Source of the DNA: Pisolithus tinctorius
Lineage: Eukaryota > Basidiomycota > Agaricomycetes > Boletales > Pisolithaceae
Direction: 5' to 3'
Length of the DNA: 64,000 bases
NCBI GenBank assembly: GCA_024663395.1
Contig: JANFAH010000005.1
Location: forward strand, 2,418,001-2,482,000
How positions within the stretch are numbered: position 1 is the first letter of the stretch; every line of letters begins with the position of its first letter. The position numbers and the translations under genes were made by a program. Below are positions 25,736 to 38,340 of this stretch, piece by piece. The notes under the pieces are model-generated. The model did no database searches. It was given only the letters and a program-made list of their open reading frames with translations, and was not told the DNA's origin.

Positions 25736-26007
25736 CGACAGATGTCTGAGTAGCTTCTATATCCCTGTTTTTCCACTTAGCGCGACTCGTTGCTTGGACT
25801 ATCTTTTGAATGATCCGGATTTCTGTAATTCAACCGCATGCTAGGACGTCACATGCAGGATACAGTACTCTTTTGGCAACCTGTCGAGTTCCAGCTTTCT
25901 TTAATTATGCCCCGCCCCCATACTGAGCCACTTGGTCAGTCGTGGGATCCGGATCTTGGGCATACATATGAGCAGCGGAACTCTTGCCCCGGAAATCTCT
26001 CATCGCC

Positions 26008-28147
26008 ATGATGTTTAAGGCCGCACGACGACCGGGGAAGGTGCTCGTATCTGTCGCGTTCAGACCCAATGCTGTTTGGGTATCGGCCGGGTCCGTGAGA
26101 TGGTACAGTGTGAGCGCGCAGGCCCCGAAGTCCAAAGTATGGCCATCCGCGGATGAAGCAGTCAAGGACGTGAAGTCAGGTGTTACTTTGTTATGCGGAG
26201 GTTGAGTACAATAAATCATGGTCTAATCTCCTACACCACCTCACTGAGCCCTCGCTCGTCAGGGTTCGGACTGGCTGGCGTACCAGGTGTGTGGGGCTCT
26301 GCATCATTCAAGTCGTGACCCCGATCTAAACGGAGTTACCACTCAAGACACCCTTCTCGGGGCTCTCGTGAAGAGAACAGATATCAACGGACTGACTGCC
26401 GTGTCAAACAACGCAGGCGCAGGAGATTCCGGGCTAGGTGCCTCACTCGTGGTCAGCATCGCTCCGTCGCCTAATCTTACCGTCCATAGGTAAACTTCTT
26501 AGTAGCAAGCAAATCGACAAAATCATTGCGTCGTACCCAGGAGGGTGGGTGTTCTGTCTTGCACGAAACGCCAGTCGTTGTTGCTAACAGCTACTGCAGC
26601 AATAAGACTTTCGAAGCGTTGTATCTCAATGGGCAAATATCGCTTGAACTCTGTCCTCAGGGCACTCTTGTCGAGAGGTTGCGGGCTCATGCAGCTGGTA
26701 TACCTGCCTTTTATACCCCTACAGGTGCATCAACCGCGGTAGAGGAAGGAGCTATCCCTGTACGTTACAACGAGGGTGGCTTCGCGAATGGAGTAAAGAT
26801 ACCAGGAGTCAAGAAAGAAAGTCGCGAGTTCAATGGGCGTAAGTATGTCATGGAGACAGCGATCCCTGGTGATGTCGCTTTCATCCGCGCATGGAAGGTC
26901 GATGAAGTCGGCAATTGTGTTTTTCGGTAAGATTATCGACCGACCTCTGCGGTATCTGTTTTATTCTGCACAAGGTACACGCAGAACAACTTCGGTACCG
27001 CGATGGCGAAAAATGCCAAGTTGACTATTGTTGAGGTGAGGAATCAATTTCTGAAGTTCCCTTCCCTCCGTGTACAGATCTGTGCCCGCAGGCCGACCAA
27101 ATCGTCCCGGTTGGTTCGCTCTCGCCAAATGCCATACATGTGCCAGGTATATATGTCGACCGAATCGTTCGCGCCACGGAACCAAAGCGAATTGAAATCG
27201 TGTCCTTGGCGAAAGGCGATTCCAAGGGAACACCAGGGGCAAGTATGGCTGCATTGGATCACAGACACCGCATCGCACGACGGGCTGCCAGGGAAATCAG
27301 AGATGGGCACTACGTTAACCTCGGTATTGGCATGCCGACTCTTGTTCCAGAGCATCTGCCACCTGGTGTAAAGGTTTGGTTGCAGAGCGAGAACGGTATC
27401 CTGGGTATGGGACCTTATCCAACTGAGGAGCAACTGGATCCGTATGTTTACAAATTGCGTTTTCCTGACAGCCTCTGAGCCGTTGTGAACCCTAGAGACA
27501 TCATCAACGCTGGGAAGGAGACCGTGACGCTATTGCCAGGAGCATCGATATTTGGTTCGTACGAGAAAGTAACGGGGCTTGTTCGGTCAACTCACTGAAT
27601 GTGATTAGATTCAAGTGAGTCCTTCGCAATGATTCGAGGTGGTCATATAGACGTCGCCATTCTTGGAGTAAGTAAATGCTATTATTCGCATTTCCTGTGT
27701 TTCCACACATGTAATCATCCTGCGCAGGCAATGCAAGTCTCTCAAGCTGGCGATATCGCCAATTTTATGATCCCAGGAAAATTGGTCAAAGGTACGCTAT
27801 TTGAAAGGACCTATTATCACGCGTTCCAAACACGCATCCTAGGAATTGGCGGAGCAATGGACCTTGTCTCCAACCCTGACAAAACCAAAGTTATTGCGGT
27901 CATGGAGCATTGCGCGAAGGATGGCAGCCCGAAAATCCTTAAGCAATGCAGTCTTCCACTTACTGGAGCTCGAGCTGTCAGCCAGATTATCACAGACCTG
28001 GCAGTTTTCAACGTCGATAGGGAGAATGGCGAACTCGAATTAACGGAACTCCAGGAGGGGGCGACTCCTGAGGAGGTGAAGGCGAAGACAGGTTGCGAGT
28101 TCAGGTTATCCCTAGGCTTTTGCAAGGGCGATGGATTGGCGCTATGA
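26008..28147 (+). CDS. Mitochondrial succinyl-CoA:3-ketoacid CoA transferase
   Basis: The N-terminus ([15 protein letters not shown] ... [15 protein letters not shown]) is Arg-rich and acid-free, typical of a mitochondrial presequence. The alpha-type domain follows: [12 protein letters not shown] across an intron, [17 protein letters not shown], then [15 protein letters not shown] and [14 protein letters not shown] segments. The beta-type domain has [16 protein letters not shown] and the active-site stretch [14 protein letters not shown] with the catalytic Glu. It ends [11 protein letters not shown]. The enzyme activates acetoacetate with succinyl-CoA in ketone-body catabolism. Several introns interrupt it. 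Two adjacent ATGs (26008, 26011) are possible starts. Confidence 0.94.
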
Positions 28148-30689
28148 CTACGATGACTTGTGATGATGTTCGCCTCGTTCAGATCTAGACTTCAAATTTG
28201 ATAGGTCATAGCTAGCTAGCTGATCTGTCACGCAAACCTCGTGGACATCGTTACCAAGGTGTTGCATTTCTGTGATGCATTGCACTGAACCCTGGAGTTG
28301 GACTGCTGGGCACCACCATTAGCACAAACATGTGTAAGCAGTGAACATTCGACGTCATAGGGACGGTCGGTTTCTTTTCCGTTGTGCGGGTAATTATGTA
28401 TGTATGTAGGCCGAAAACAGCTGTCAACGGTTCAACGTAACTTTGTTACACTTACCCATTAGTACAACTACCTTAGCTGAGTTTGAATGTATACCTATTG
28501 CCATATCAGGAGCTACCATGCCTCGTACCACAGAGGCAACAGGTATTGCAGGAGAAAATCCAAAAGGCAAGGGAGTCCATTTGAATTTTTATATAATCAA
28601 CAGCAAGCTGTTTAGACATAAGTGGTACATCGTGCACTGTGCACCATTACATAATATTAGCAATGTGCAAGTATCGTAGGTGTTTGAGTTTCAAAGCCTA
28701 CTGAAAACAACACGAAAACGTCAAGGGACATTGCCGCGTCGTTGTCGGATGGCCCACCGAAAACGGATATGAAAACGTACTGCGAGCTCCCCTATTGCAT
28801 AAATATTCACACAGGCTTTTTGGACACACGTGCCTCTGCGATTACATACTCAGATTATATGTTCCTGAGTGAAGGGTTACACCAATGAGAAGATAACATG
28901 ACCGTTCCAAGTTCGGTTCTATGACCAATCGATATCGCACCTGTGCTCTATATTTTTCCAAAGCTCCCAAATTGCCTCATTGGTATTGGGTTCTGTCAGG
29001 CCTTGCAGCGCAGGCATGTTGGGTTTGCCACACCATGAGTGTTCCAGTTATGGACTCAGACCATCCATATACATCTTACGGTTCAGATTACCGCAGAGGA
29101 TGACATCATGATACCTAGCAACCAATCCGAGATCTGGAAATGTGAGGAATGGAAACTGTTCGAGAAATTCACGTAAGGAGCTGGATATGACACAAGCAAA
29201 GGCCCTTCGGGGTGTGCAGATACAGGATGAATGTCCCACTGAACGATGACGCGCACAAACTGGTATGCGATTACGCTATCGATCACTCGCGTCGGTAATG
29301 TCAACGTCCATATCTTGTGCAAGAGAGGTGTTGGGATGATTTGCACGGTCTAGTTTGGATACTAACCTGCATGATGCAGGGAGCGGCATCAGCGGAGCCT
29401 AGCTGGCACTTAAACGTAAATTATTGGATTCTTACGTTGAAGAATGGACGTCAGCAGAGAACCTGAGAAGAACCTTTAACATGGCACAAACCAGCGATCC
29501 GACTTTGATATCGATGAGTTCCTGCACTCCTGTTAACCGACATAAACGGTAGTCATTTCCGATGCTAATGACAGTCCAGTGTTACACGTTCAGACGTAAG
29601 CAGATAACCTTAAGAACCCTAAGAACCCCTGAACATTGCACAGAACATTGCAAGCACGCCGATTCAACGCCGATTAATTGATTGATGTGTCATCCTCAAT
29701 TTCCAGTTCAGCGATTCGACTACCATGTTGCGCGGTCGATATTCCCTAAATGCATCCTACTACTTATGGAATAGTAGTAATACCAAACATGCTTCTTGCA
29801 TACGTACCAGGTTGGATGGTACTCCATTTCTGTAACGGTCGGCTAGGTCGGGGCACCCGGCACGTGTCGGACCGCACAACTATCTACTACGTTCTGTTCG
29901 AGTACTACCTTCCCGACTACTTGATCCGTGAAAATCAGATATTTCGGCGATGGTCCACTGGTGTCGCGATACGAGAGAAGCGCATTCATGCACAATGCCG
30001 TCTAACTACGCCATGATATGTCATGGTACCCTGTCAGGTGTTTAGCCAGCATGCCCAGGTCACGCTAATTTCTGCGGGCTTTACTCTCAGTTCTTATCTG
30101 GATAAAAGAGGGAGTATAATTCCTTGTTATGTTGGGTTGAATAAAGTTCTCTGACATGCGCCGGTGAGTTCTTTTAGACCCTTAGCCGTGTATCCTCGCT
30201 TTCTCCGCCCCAGCCATACCTTCAGGGTACCCTCCAATTAATGGCGCCTATGCAACAATCGGTCTTACAAAAAGACAAGGGGGAGGGGGGGCTTTTTGTG
30301 CAAAGCAGAAATGCATCCCTATCCACACAATTCATTTATGCATCCTGACCACCCTAACTCAACCGTCGTCTGTTCGACGTTTTTCAGCGCGCTCCAATCA
30401 AGTGATCCCTGCTTGCCACCGGCTCAACCCGTGAGTTATCTTGAGCGGATCAGGTCATGTATGCTTAAAGTGAGCATAGAATGTCGCCCCCAACGTATTA
30501 GACCATACTTGTCCGGGGTGCGGCGAAGGGGGGGGCGTTTCATCACTACAAGGTCAGCCATTAGCCTCGTTGCCGTTTTGATCACTGTCTGACAATGCAG
30601 AAGGATTCGTCTGCGAGTCGTATCCGTTTGGTGGCTCAATCCAATATACCTCGGAGCCGAGTCAAGTGATTCATCCCAGTATCACGTGC
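28148..30689. other. Gene-poor interval
   Basis: About 2.5 kb with only short frames broken by stops and no recognisable domain on either strand. It holds a CTAG-rich patch near 28207-28220 and a run of small tandem duplications (29611-29675). I see no transposase, reverse transcriptase or terminal repeats. Confidence 0.6.
29611..29682. repeat. Run of consecutive micro-duplications
   Basis: Adjacent short duplications follow one another: AAGAACCC twice (offset 9), GAACATTGCA twice (offset 12), ACGCCGATT twice (offset 11) and ATTG twice (offset 4). Confidence 0.75.
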
Positions 30690-31178
30690 ATGTCCAACAA
30701 TACCACCTCGGATGCAGAGCTGGGACCAGCCGGAGTGGATAACGCCAACAGCGTTTTCCCTCAAAATGCGGTACAGGAGGTGAATCGCATATGCGATGCC
30801 AGCTGCGGCGCAGGCGCCCTCGTCAATGTAAGCAACATTTACTTAATTCCTTGCGATGGCCAGTTTTTCATGTCATGTTTCCATTCGACATCGTATTTAC
30901 AGGAAACTCAGTACGCTAACTGCCCACCAACACGATGCCTCTATTCGAATGCAGAGGGGACATTGTGTTTACAAGAGATCAGCTGTGGGACGGTTTCGAG
31001 CCACTTTGTTGGTCATGGCATACGTAATAAATCTCGCAAGGAGGTTATCTACTGCGGGTGGGAAGGGTGTGTCAAAGCAGTTGCTCGACACACATTTGTC
31101 CGCCATATTCGTGAAGTACACCTTGGACACGTAAGGGGGACGAGTGCCCACAGCTCGGATTCAAAGCAACAAACCTAA
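30690..31178 (+). CDS. Small basidiomycete protein with a Cys/His zinc-binding-type region
   Basis: Two exons (30690-30827 and 30903-31178) join in phase to give about 137 residues. The N-terminal 46 residues look disordered. The C-terminal part shows spaced Cys and His: CPPTRC, GTLCLQEISC, HFVGHG, then YCGWEGC followed by FVRHIREVHLGHVR. The CxWxxC...HxxxxH arrangement resembles a C2H2-like finger seen in many lineage-specific Agaricomycete proteins. No enzyme domain is present, so a DNA- or protein-binding role is only a guess. It stands alone in a gene-poor stretch. Confidence 0.6.
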   Translation: MSNNTTSDAELGPAGVDNANSVFPQNAVQEVNRICDASCGAGALVNVSNIYLIPCDGQFFMSCFHSTSYLQETQYANCPPTRCLYSNAEGTLCLQEISCGTVSSHFVGHGIRNKSRKEVIYCGWEGCVKAVARHTFVRHIREVHLGHVRGTSAHSSDSKQQT

Positions 31179-32700
31179 CCGCTCTTCCTTGGAGACCAGG
31201 TGAAATGGTGCAGATCGCCCCGCTGTTCGGGGCATCCCAGCCTGGAAGTGAGTACGTTTGTACTAGACAATACTTCGAGGCTACCTCTCACCTTTGACTC
31301 ACAGAACACGAGTTATGGTTATGGATTAGAATGGACAATTATTCATCGACGGAAGCGTTGGAGCCTGCCTCTATGATATACATGCATAGGGATTCACGAT
31401 ATACCATGCTTGAGTGGGCGTAGATTGCTGGTGGCCATCTTTCTTAATTTTTCAATCTCAGTCTCATTCAGACACCGTACGGCGTCCATGATGGGCATGA
31501 GTACTCGGACGCCCAAGGTAAAACTCGACTGTGGCAGACCGCCGTTGCTGTTGCCGTCCACCAGACATTTTTTATGAGTACCGATTTCGTCATCTGAACA
31601 ACCAGTCTTCCAAGTCGACTGGCTCACCGGACCATATTCAAGCCCGAGGCTGTCGCTGGCTGTCGATATCCCCTAATTTGGTCAACTCGGCCACTCGCCG
31701 AGAATAGACAGTTTAGAAGTTTATGACCCAGTTCCCATTCTCGCAGAGCGTGATCAGGGTGTTACTCATCCACCACGCATGAAAGTTGAGCTTGGGACGT
31801 CGCAAATACCGATCACTACGTTCGTTTGTTTCTGGTACAGCCCTATCTATCTAAATTAGTCGCAACTGCCTTATTATTATTAGCAATGTTACTTACCTTT
31901 CGGGGGGCAAACAGGCGGTGGCGTTCCCGGGCAACTACCCTCGTGGCTTTCAGCTAAAGGAGCTTAGGTGGCGGATATCTTGGTCTTGTGTATTAGAAGA
32001 CAAACTAGCAGGGAATCACCCCGATAAAAGATGATATGGACATAACTTGGGCGGTGAACCTCGTAATTGTCGCTCAATTAGCACATGCGGCTTCTGTTTC
32101 GTCGGTGCAATTTCCGAGGTTAAATTCGTCATGACGCAAGAGTGGTAGCAACGTATAGGCTCGCTAACGGAACCACAAAGCTCCTGAGCGTGGCATAACT
32201 TTTGTCGAGGACAGATGACCTGAGAACATCGATAAGCATGTTAAAAGTCCCATAATTACCAATATTGTGACTGTCGAACAGTACTTGGTTTCTGTGGATA
32301 ATCTTTGTTTCGGTGCTGTGGTGTTCTTGTTAGCAGTGGCGGTGTCGGTGACTGCGGGTGGAGCTTTCGTTGTCATCTTGTTGCGAAAATATTCAAGTGT
32401 TCAGGGTTCTTCAATACAACTGTCGTAGTAGTCGCGTAGGGCCTCTACCTAACTGCGCATCAGTGCCGAGAGCGTGCGCAATAGCTAGCCTGGTTGAGCT
32501 GGTGTTGCTGTAGGCCGACGCTCGACCCACTTGCAATTGCACGGTGGCGTTTGACGCGAAAATCATATTATTGCCTTCAGCCTGCCCTCTTCCGGTGTCC
32601 AAAGCATTCGAGTCGTTACTCGAGACTTCTCCGCCTTAACTCGCCCAGTACGTTCAGGACTACGAGGGTTTGTCACGCAATTGTCGTCTAGTCATCGACC
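31179..32700. other. Gene-poor interval before the SMI1/KNR4 gene
   Basis: About 1.5 kb. The longest minus-strand frames (31394-31627 and 32164-32376) are under 80 codons with no family I recognise. Part of the right end must be the promoter and leader of the next gene. Confidence 0.55.
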
Positions 32701-34745
32701 ATGAACTGGCTTGCCTCCCTCTTCTCCGGTGGCAACAAGCAATCTTCGAGAAGAGGACAGGCAATGTCCACAACTCAAGAAGCCTTCTCCCTCCCAACGT
32801 CTACCCCCCACCTCAACCCTCTTACCGACCCTTACCCTTACAACTCGGACGGTCTTCGCACGGCAAGCCCTCTCAGTCCTTCGTACACTTACCCACCCCA
32901 GTCACCCACCGGTTCGTACTCTTATGTGCCGACGTCGTGAGTCTATTCTATTAGCTTTCCTCGTGACCCCCCGTTTATAATGCACCGCGTTCCTTAGTTC
33001 CGGTTCACGGTCACGACCAGCTTCCTTGCTTCCCCTTCACCACGCACCCTACACGGATGCTCTAACACCTCCCCCTCCCTACCCACCTCTAGGCCATACT
33101 TGGAATCGGTTAAAGCTCTGGCTCGCTCGCGAGTACCCAGAGCTAGGTGACACCCTCAACTATGGTATTCTTCCTCAGGATCTGGCACAAATCGAGATGC
33201 AATTTGGCTTTGCTCTCCCAGCTCCAGTCCGGGAATCTTACCTAGCCGTTGATGGTCAGGAAGCAGAGTCATCTGCAGGGTGCTCTGACGGTCTTCTATT
33301 TGGGCTGACTCTTTTGCCTCTGGAAGATGTCTTTGAGGAGTGGCGATTCTGGAGAGAAGTGGATGAGGATCCTACAACTGGTGCGAATACCCGTCTTCGT
33401 GACCTCATGAAGTCGATACCCGATGGTTGGGTGCGCAAGGAGTACTCTCAAAGGGGCTGGATACCCCTCATTGCCGACAAAGCCGGAAACTACATTGGCG
33501 TGGATCTCAACCCTGGCGAAGGTGGAAGTATCGGTCAGGTAATTGTCTTCGGCAGAGATTTCGACACAAAGGTGGTACTTTGGCGCGGTGACGGTCCTGG
33601 AGGATGGGCGACATGGTTGGCGAGTTTTATGGACGAGTTGGAGAGCGGTGAAGGTTTCGAACTTGGTCACGGAAATAGTGAGAGCGAGGGAAGTGAAGAT
33701 GATATCGGCTACGAGAACTACTTCCATGATGGGACCGGGGGAGGCCAGGGTGACAGTGGTGGCGAAGCAGGTGTCGGTGGTTGGCGTTTGACTGGTGAAT
33801 ACAGAGGGTGGAGTCCCATCGAAGCCTGGGCTGATAAAAGCGTCAAGAAGTGGCGAGAGGCAGGACTACTGACCAAGGATCCGTCGTCAACCACCAAGGG
33901 CAAGGTAGCCTGACTTTTCCTTGACCTGACTTTTGCCTGACCTATCTATGAACTAGGTGCCCGAAAACCATGGTCTGCGTGTCCTCGACCTTTCTGAGTC
34001 ATGTGCTATCGTGCCCATACCAGTCCTGGGAGACAAGCCAGACGAGGAACCTGCCGCCCTCCCCGAAGTAACCAAAGCGGCAGCCAAGCCACCGCTTCCC
34101 ACCATTTCGATCACGAAACCTCCACCGCCGTTACCCATCAGTGTCCCGACAGTTAGCGATGTCGTTCCATTACCTTCTCCGCCAGATTCACAACGCTCTT
34201 CTACTGACGATCTAGAGGCTGGACGTGCTCTTGGTTACCGAGAGTCATTGGATGACAGCGCACATCCTCGACAGATGTTGCATCCTCTAATTACTGAGGT
34301 GACCGGGCCTCCAAAAGTGAGCTCGACTGCACCCGCTGTTATCGACGACCTTCTTGCAGACTCGACCCCGCTGGAAGCTGTCCCCTCTATAAGTCCGGCG
34401 AAGGAGCCCGAAACTGGTACCCCCGATGTTCCTGATTTAGAAGCAAATTTGCCAACCCAACCAGAAGTCGAGGAACCGGCAGGTGCGACGATCCGGTTGG
34501 TTAGCGAAGGACATCTTCCTGCGGTGGATTCCCTTCCCCTTGCTAATGAAGACAAAGAACCCATGGATTCTACGGAATCACGATCACAGCAAAATGTGAC
34601 TCACAAAAAGAACGGTTCAAGCTCGTCATCGGATCGCAAAAGATTTAGCATTCCAGATCTGCATCACGAGAGGGACTCGTCAGGCACTCAAAGTACAAAG
34701 AGCGATGACACTCCCAAGCCTTCCGACGGCACATTCACGCTTTAA
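32701..34745 (+). CDS. KNR4: SMI1/KNR4-domain protein, regulator of cell-wall synthesis
   Basis: Three exons join in phase: about 32701-32937, 33001-33904 and 33958-34745. The start MNWLASLFSGGNKQSSRRG is typical of fungal KNR4. A Pro/Ser/Tyr-rich stretch is followed by the SMI1/KNR4 domain (HTWNRLKLWLAREYPELGD, LPAPVRESYLAVDGQE, GWIPLIADKAGNYIGVDL, VIVFGRDFDTKVVLW). An acidic Gly/Asp stretch and a long Pro/Ser/Glu-rich disordered tail complete it. In yeast, Knr4/Smi1 links glucan synthesis to the cell-integrity MAP-kinase pathway and has disordered arms around the globular core, which matches this layout. Confidence 0.9.
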
Positions 34746-35623
34746 TATTTTTCAACCTCGAACTGGCACACGCGAGCTTCGTGTTCAGGGCTTTGCACTA
34801 CTTTCTACTTCATTGTGACACTTGGCCCTGATAATAGTCTTTCATTGTTTTTCTCATCCGTTACACTGTTTGACTTGGCATTGTCGACATGACCACCTAC
34901 CGACCATTGCATTTCTCTCTCTCCCTTTTCATCGTGGCCCTATACCCACTCGCGTGACTACAGAACGATACGACGTGCTACGCGTTGTTTATAATATATG
35001 CATTAGGTTTCCATTGAACGGTTCTTGCACATCAACGTTGCGAAGATTTCAATATTTTCTGAATCCTAAAGCCTTTTTTTTATGTAAGAGGGCGAATGGC
35101 AAGTTTGTTTTAAAACTAGCCAATATCCACGCCAACTAAAACTAGAAGATAGGGCCGTCGGGGACGGCAGGCACCTTGTTTACGGATGCGACATAGATCC
35201 CCATAATTTACATGCGAGATTTCGATGTCTAAAGATCATATACCGCTCACTGCTCTGTTGTCAACTCCGCTGTCTCTGCAGCGTCTCTCCATCCTCATCC
35301 GCAAGTACACAGCATGACAGTGCATTGGCATTGAGCTTGGACGGGCTAATCCTGCAATCCTACATAATTACATGCCTACAATTCATTGCCACCATGATTT
35401 GAATCGGACTTTGTTTTTGGGAGGATCGCGGTTGCCGAAAAATGCGCGACGAATTTCGGGGTGCAGTGACCTTGTAAACAAGGTGATGGAGTAGATAATT
35501 TCTATACGGTGTAACAACAGACTACGGGCTCACGTGACCTGCACAGTTGCTTTTGTATTTCGCGACGCGGGCGTGTTTCCTGCAAGTTTTCGTGGGTGCA
35601 GTCATCGTATTAGAGCAGCAGTG
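34746..35623. promoter_or_regulatory. Intergenic region with a TCACGTGA site upstream of MSC7
   Basis: An 878-bp gap. The left part is presumably the KNR4 3' UTR. TCACGTGA occurs at 35530-35537, about 90 bp before the MSC7 start, the same core as in the PAN2/PEP7 promoter. Nothing else is recognisable. Confidence 0.45.
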
Positions 35624-38087
35624 ATGCGCTCTTTCATCTACGTGATATTCCATCCCCTACAGACTCTTAACTTATGGCTCGAAAACGACCCCAAAGCCAG
35701 CGTATACGAAGTCCTCTATCTTCTCACCGTTTTCTCGGCCTTTGGCATCTGGTTAGTCTTCGACAGATACCAGAAAGCGCACAACAGTGCCGTGCCATTC
35801 AGGCACAATGCACCCGAGGTAGCTTTGACCAGTCGCTTTTCCTAGTCGTGTTCCTGACACCCCTCCCCAGGCAGCCGACCCGGAATGGGAGTCGCTACGG
35901 ATTCATAACGCCAATCTCAGGTCACACCTCACCGAACCGGAGTTGTTGCCTCATCACTTCATGGGAGAGAGGGATTATATCACGTGTTACGATCCCGCAA
36001 ACTCGTTACACATCAGAACCGTCATCGCAGATACCGACCGCGAAATCCATGCAAAGATCAACAGAGCCCGTGATGCGCAGGTTTCCTGGGCACAAACGAC
36101 GTTTGCACAGCGACGCCGTGTCATGCGTAGTCTTCTCAAATGGCTTGTTGAGAATCAGGAGGTGTGCGCACGGGTCGCGTGCCGTGATACCGGAAAGACG
36201 CGTAAGTAACTTTTAATCGTGTGCTGCAGGATTAATGCGGTCCTCACTGGTCGTTGTCGTATAGTTCTTGATGCTGCCCTTGGAGAGATTCTGACCACTT
36301 GTTCAAAACTGGAATGGTTGATCAATCATGGAGAACATGCTCTACGACCCGAGACGAGATATTCCAACCTGCTTATGAGCTATAAGAAATCCCAAGTCAT
36401 ATATGAACCCAAGGGCGTGGTCGCTGCTGTTGTATCCTGGAACTATCGTAAGACACATTTCTCTTGCTATGTGATTGACTTCTTCCGACATCTACTCAGC
36501 TCTGCATAATGCATGGTCACCGATCCTCGCTGCAATCTTTGCTGGCAATGCAATCGTTCTCAAGTGTTCCGAGCACGTAGTTTGGTCTACTGACTGGTTT
36601 GTTGGTGCCATACACAAGGCTCTCGAAGTTTGCGGTCATGACGCGGATATTGTTCAGGTGGGTAATTTCACTTCATTATTACACAACTCTGAGCTCTTTG
36701 CCAGACCGTCAGCTGCTGGCCAGATCAAGCAGAAATTCTGACCAGGTCTCCCATGATAAAGCATATAACCTTCATAGGCTCTGAAGAGGTTGGTCGCAAG
36801 GTAAGCACGGATTCGGGGAAAAGAACACCTTTTCTTAGATGCTGTAGGTGGCTGTGGCTGCGACGGAACACCTTACTCCTGTCACCCTTGAGTTGGGTGG
36901 CAAGGACCCTGCCATTATCCTTCCCGATACCGATCTCCAGAGATGGGCAAGTGTCTGGATGCGTGGAATTTTGTTAGTACTGTTATTACCCGAGACATAT
37001 CGCTGGTGACTGACGTCTGGTAGCCAAAATGCCGGGCAAAATTGCATAGGTTTCGAGCGTCTGATTGTTCATTCCGATCAATATGATGAGCTCTTTGAAA
37101 TCTTAACCGAGAGGGCTAAGAAAATGCGCCTCGGATCTGTATTAGCTCCTTCGAGGGAAGGTTACATCAACACCGTGGATTGTGGCTGTATGATCACAAA
37201 TGATCGTTTCGACCTGCTGGAGCAGCTTATTTTCGAGGCCCATGAGGCTGGGGCTCATATGGATGTCGGTGGCAAGCAGTACCAACATCCTTCATCCCAT
37301 GGCAATACGTATTTCTCTTGTACGGTTCTGGGCGATGTGGACCCCAAATCGCGTATAGCTCAAATGGAATGTGGGTCAGGTTCATTTCCGTTGTGTCTGT
37401 GTACTCTAGCTGTGTACAGTGTTCGCGCCCGTTGCCCTGCTCATCCGGTACGACGACATCGAAGAAGCTATCAACATTGCAAACGGAACCCGCTATGGTC
37501 TCGGTGCCAGCGTGTTTGGACCTCACCAAGACTTATGCTTGGAGGTTGCACGAGAGTTGGAATGTGGCATGGTCTGTATCAATGATTTTGCCATATTTTA
37601 TGTGAGTACTGTACATTAAGCTTCCTTGAAAACCCGTCGCTGATAGTGTCGCAGCTCAAGTAAGTTGGGGTGCTGTTCTCTACACCATCAGCTAAGCTTC
37701 TGTTTTATAGCCAAGATCTTCCGTTCGGTGGGACGAAAGCTAGTGGTTATGGTCGGTTCGGTAGGTTTCTCCTCGTATATCGATCTCGCCTCTTATCTCA
37801 TGCCTATGGTGTAGGTGGACCTGAAGGGCTGCGTTCCCTAACGAATCCAAAAGCCATCGTAAGCGACTGCTGGCCTTCTATAATGCAGACGGCCATTCCG
37901 AAGGTCCTTGATTACCCTGTGCGGTCGCTAGTGCGAAGCTGGTAAGGATCGAGTGGTCTCAACATGAGATCGAAACGCTGAACGCTCTTGCAGGGACTTC
38001 ATCAGCGGCCTTATTATTCTTTTATATGCCGATACCTATCGCGCCCGATTCAACGGCTTGGTGCAGTTGACGAAGGCACGGAAATGA
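35624..38087 (+). CDS. MSC7: Membrane-anchored aldehyde dehydrogenase, MSC7 type
   Basis: The N-terminus has a hydrophobic segment ([20 protein letters not shown], about residues 25-45) that would anchor it in a membrane. The aldehyde dehydrogenase fold follows: [13 protein letters not shown] across an intron, [20 protein letters not shown] with the general-base Glu, and [12 protein letters not shown] with the catalytic Cys. Then come [14 protein letters not shown] and [14 protein letters not shown]. The last exon encodes [13 protein letters not shown], a second hydrophobic stretch, and ends at 38087. It resembles yeast Msc7, an ER-located aldehyde dehydrogenase-like protein linked to meiotic recombination by mutant screening. 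The true substrate is unknown. More than ten short introns are present. Confidence 0.9.
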
Positions 38088-38340
38088 TACCAGACGGACG
38101 TTGCTTTCTGGTGGATTGGTGGATTGCTACCGAGATGACGCACTTTTCATTTACTTATCGTATTTTTCGCTATCTTAGCTACGGATGTATTTGTTTCCGT
38201 TCCGCATCTACTACTGCTGTGCGACAAGCGTGTAGGCCGCGTCAATTGTGCACTTGAAGGACTTCCAGTCTCACAGCTTCATCCGACTCAGTTCCCAAGT
38301 GTACGTATATTAAGATTATGCTCTGAAGCTTCTTTCTGTC

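Noticed and set aside
25905..26219. 104-codon minus-strand frame
   Set aside because: It is antisense to the first exon of the CoA transferase, which encodes a convincing mitochondrial presequence.
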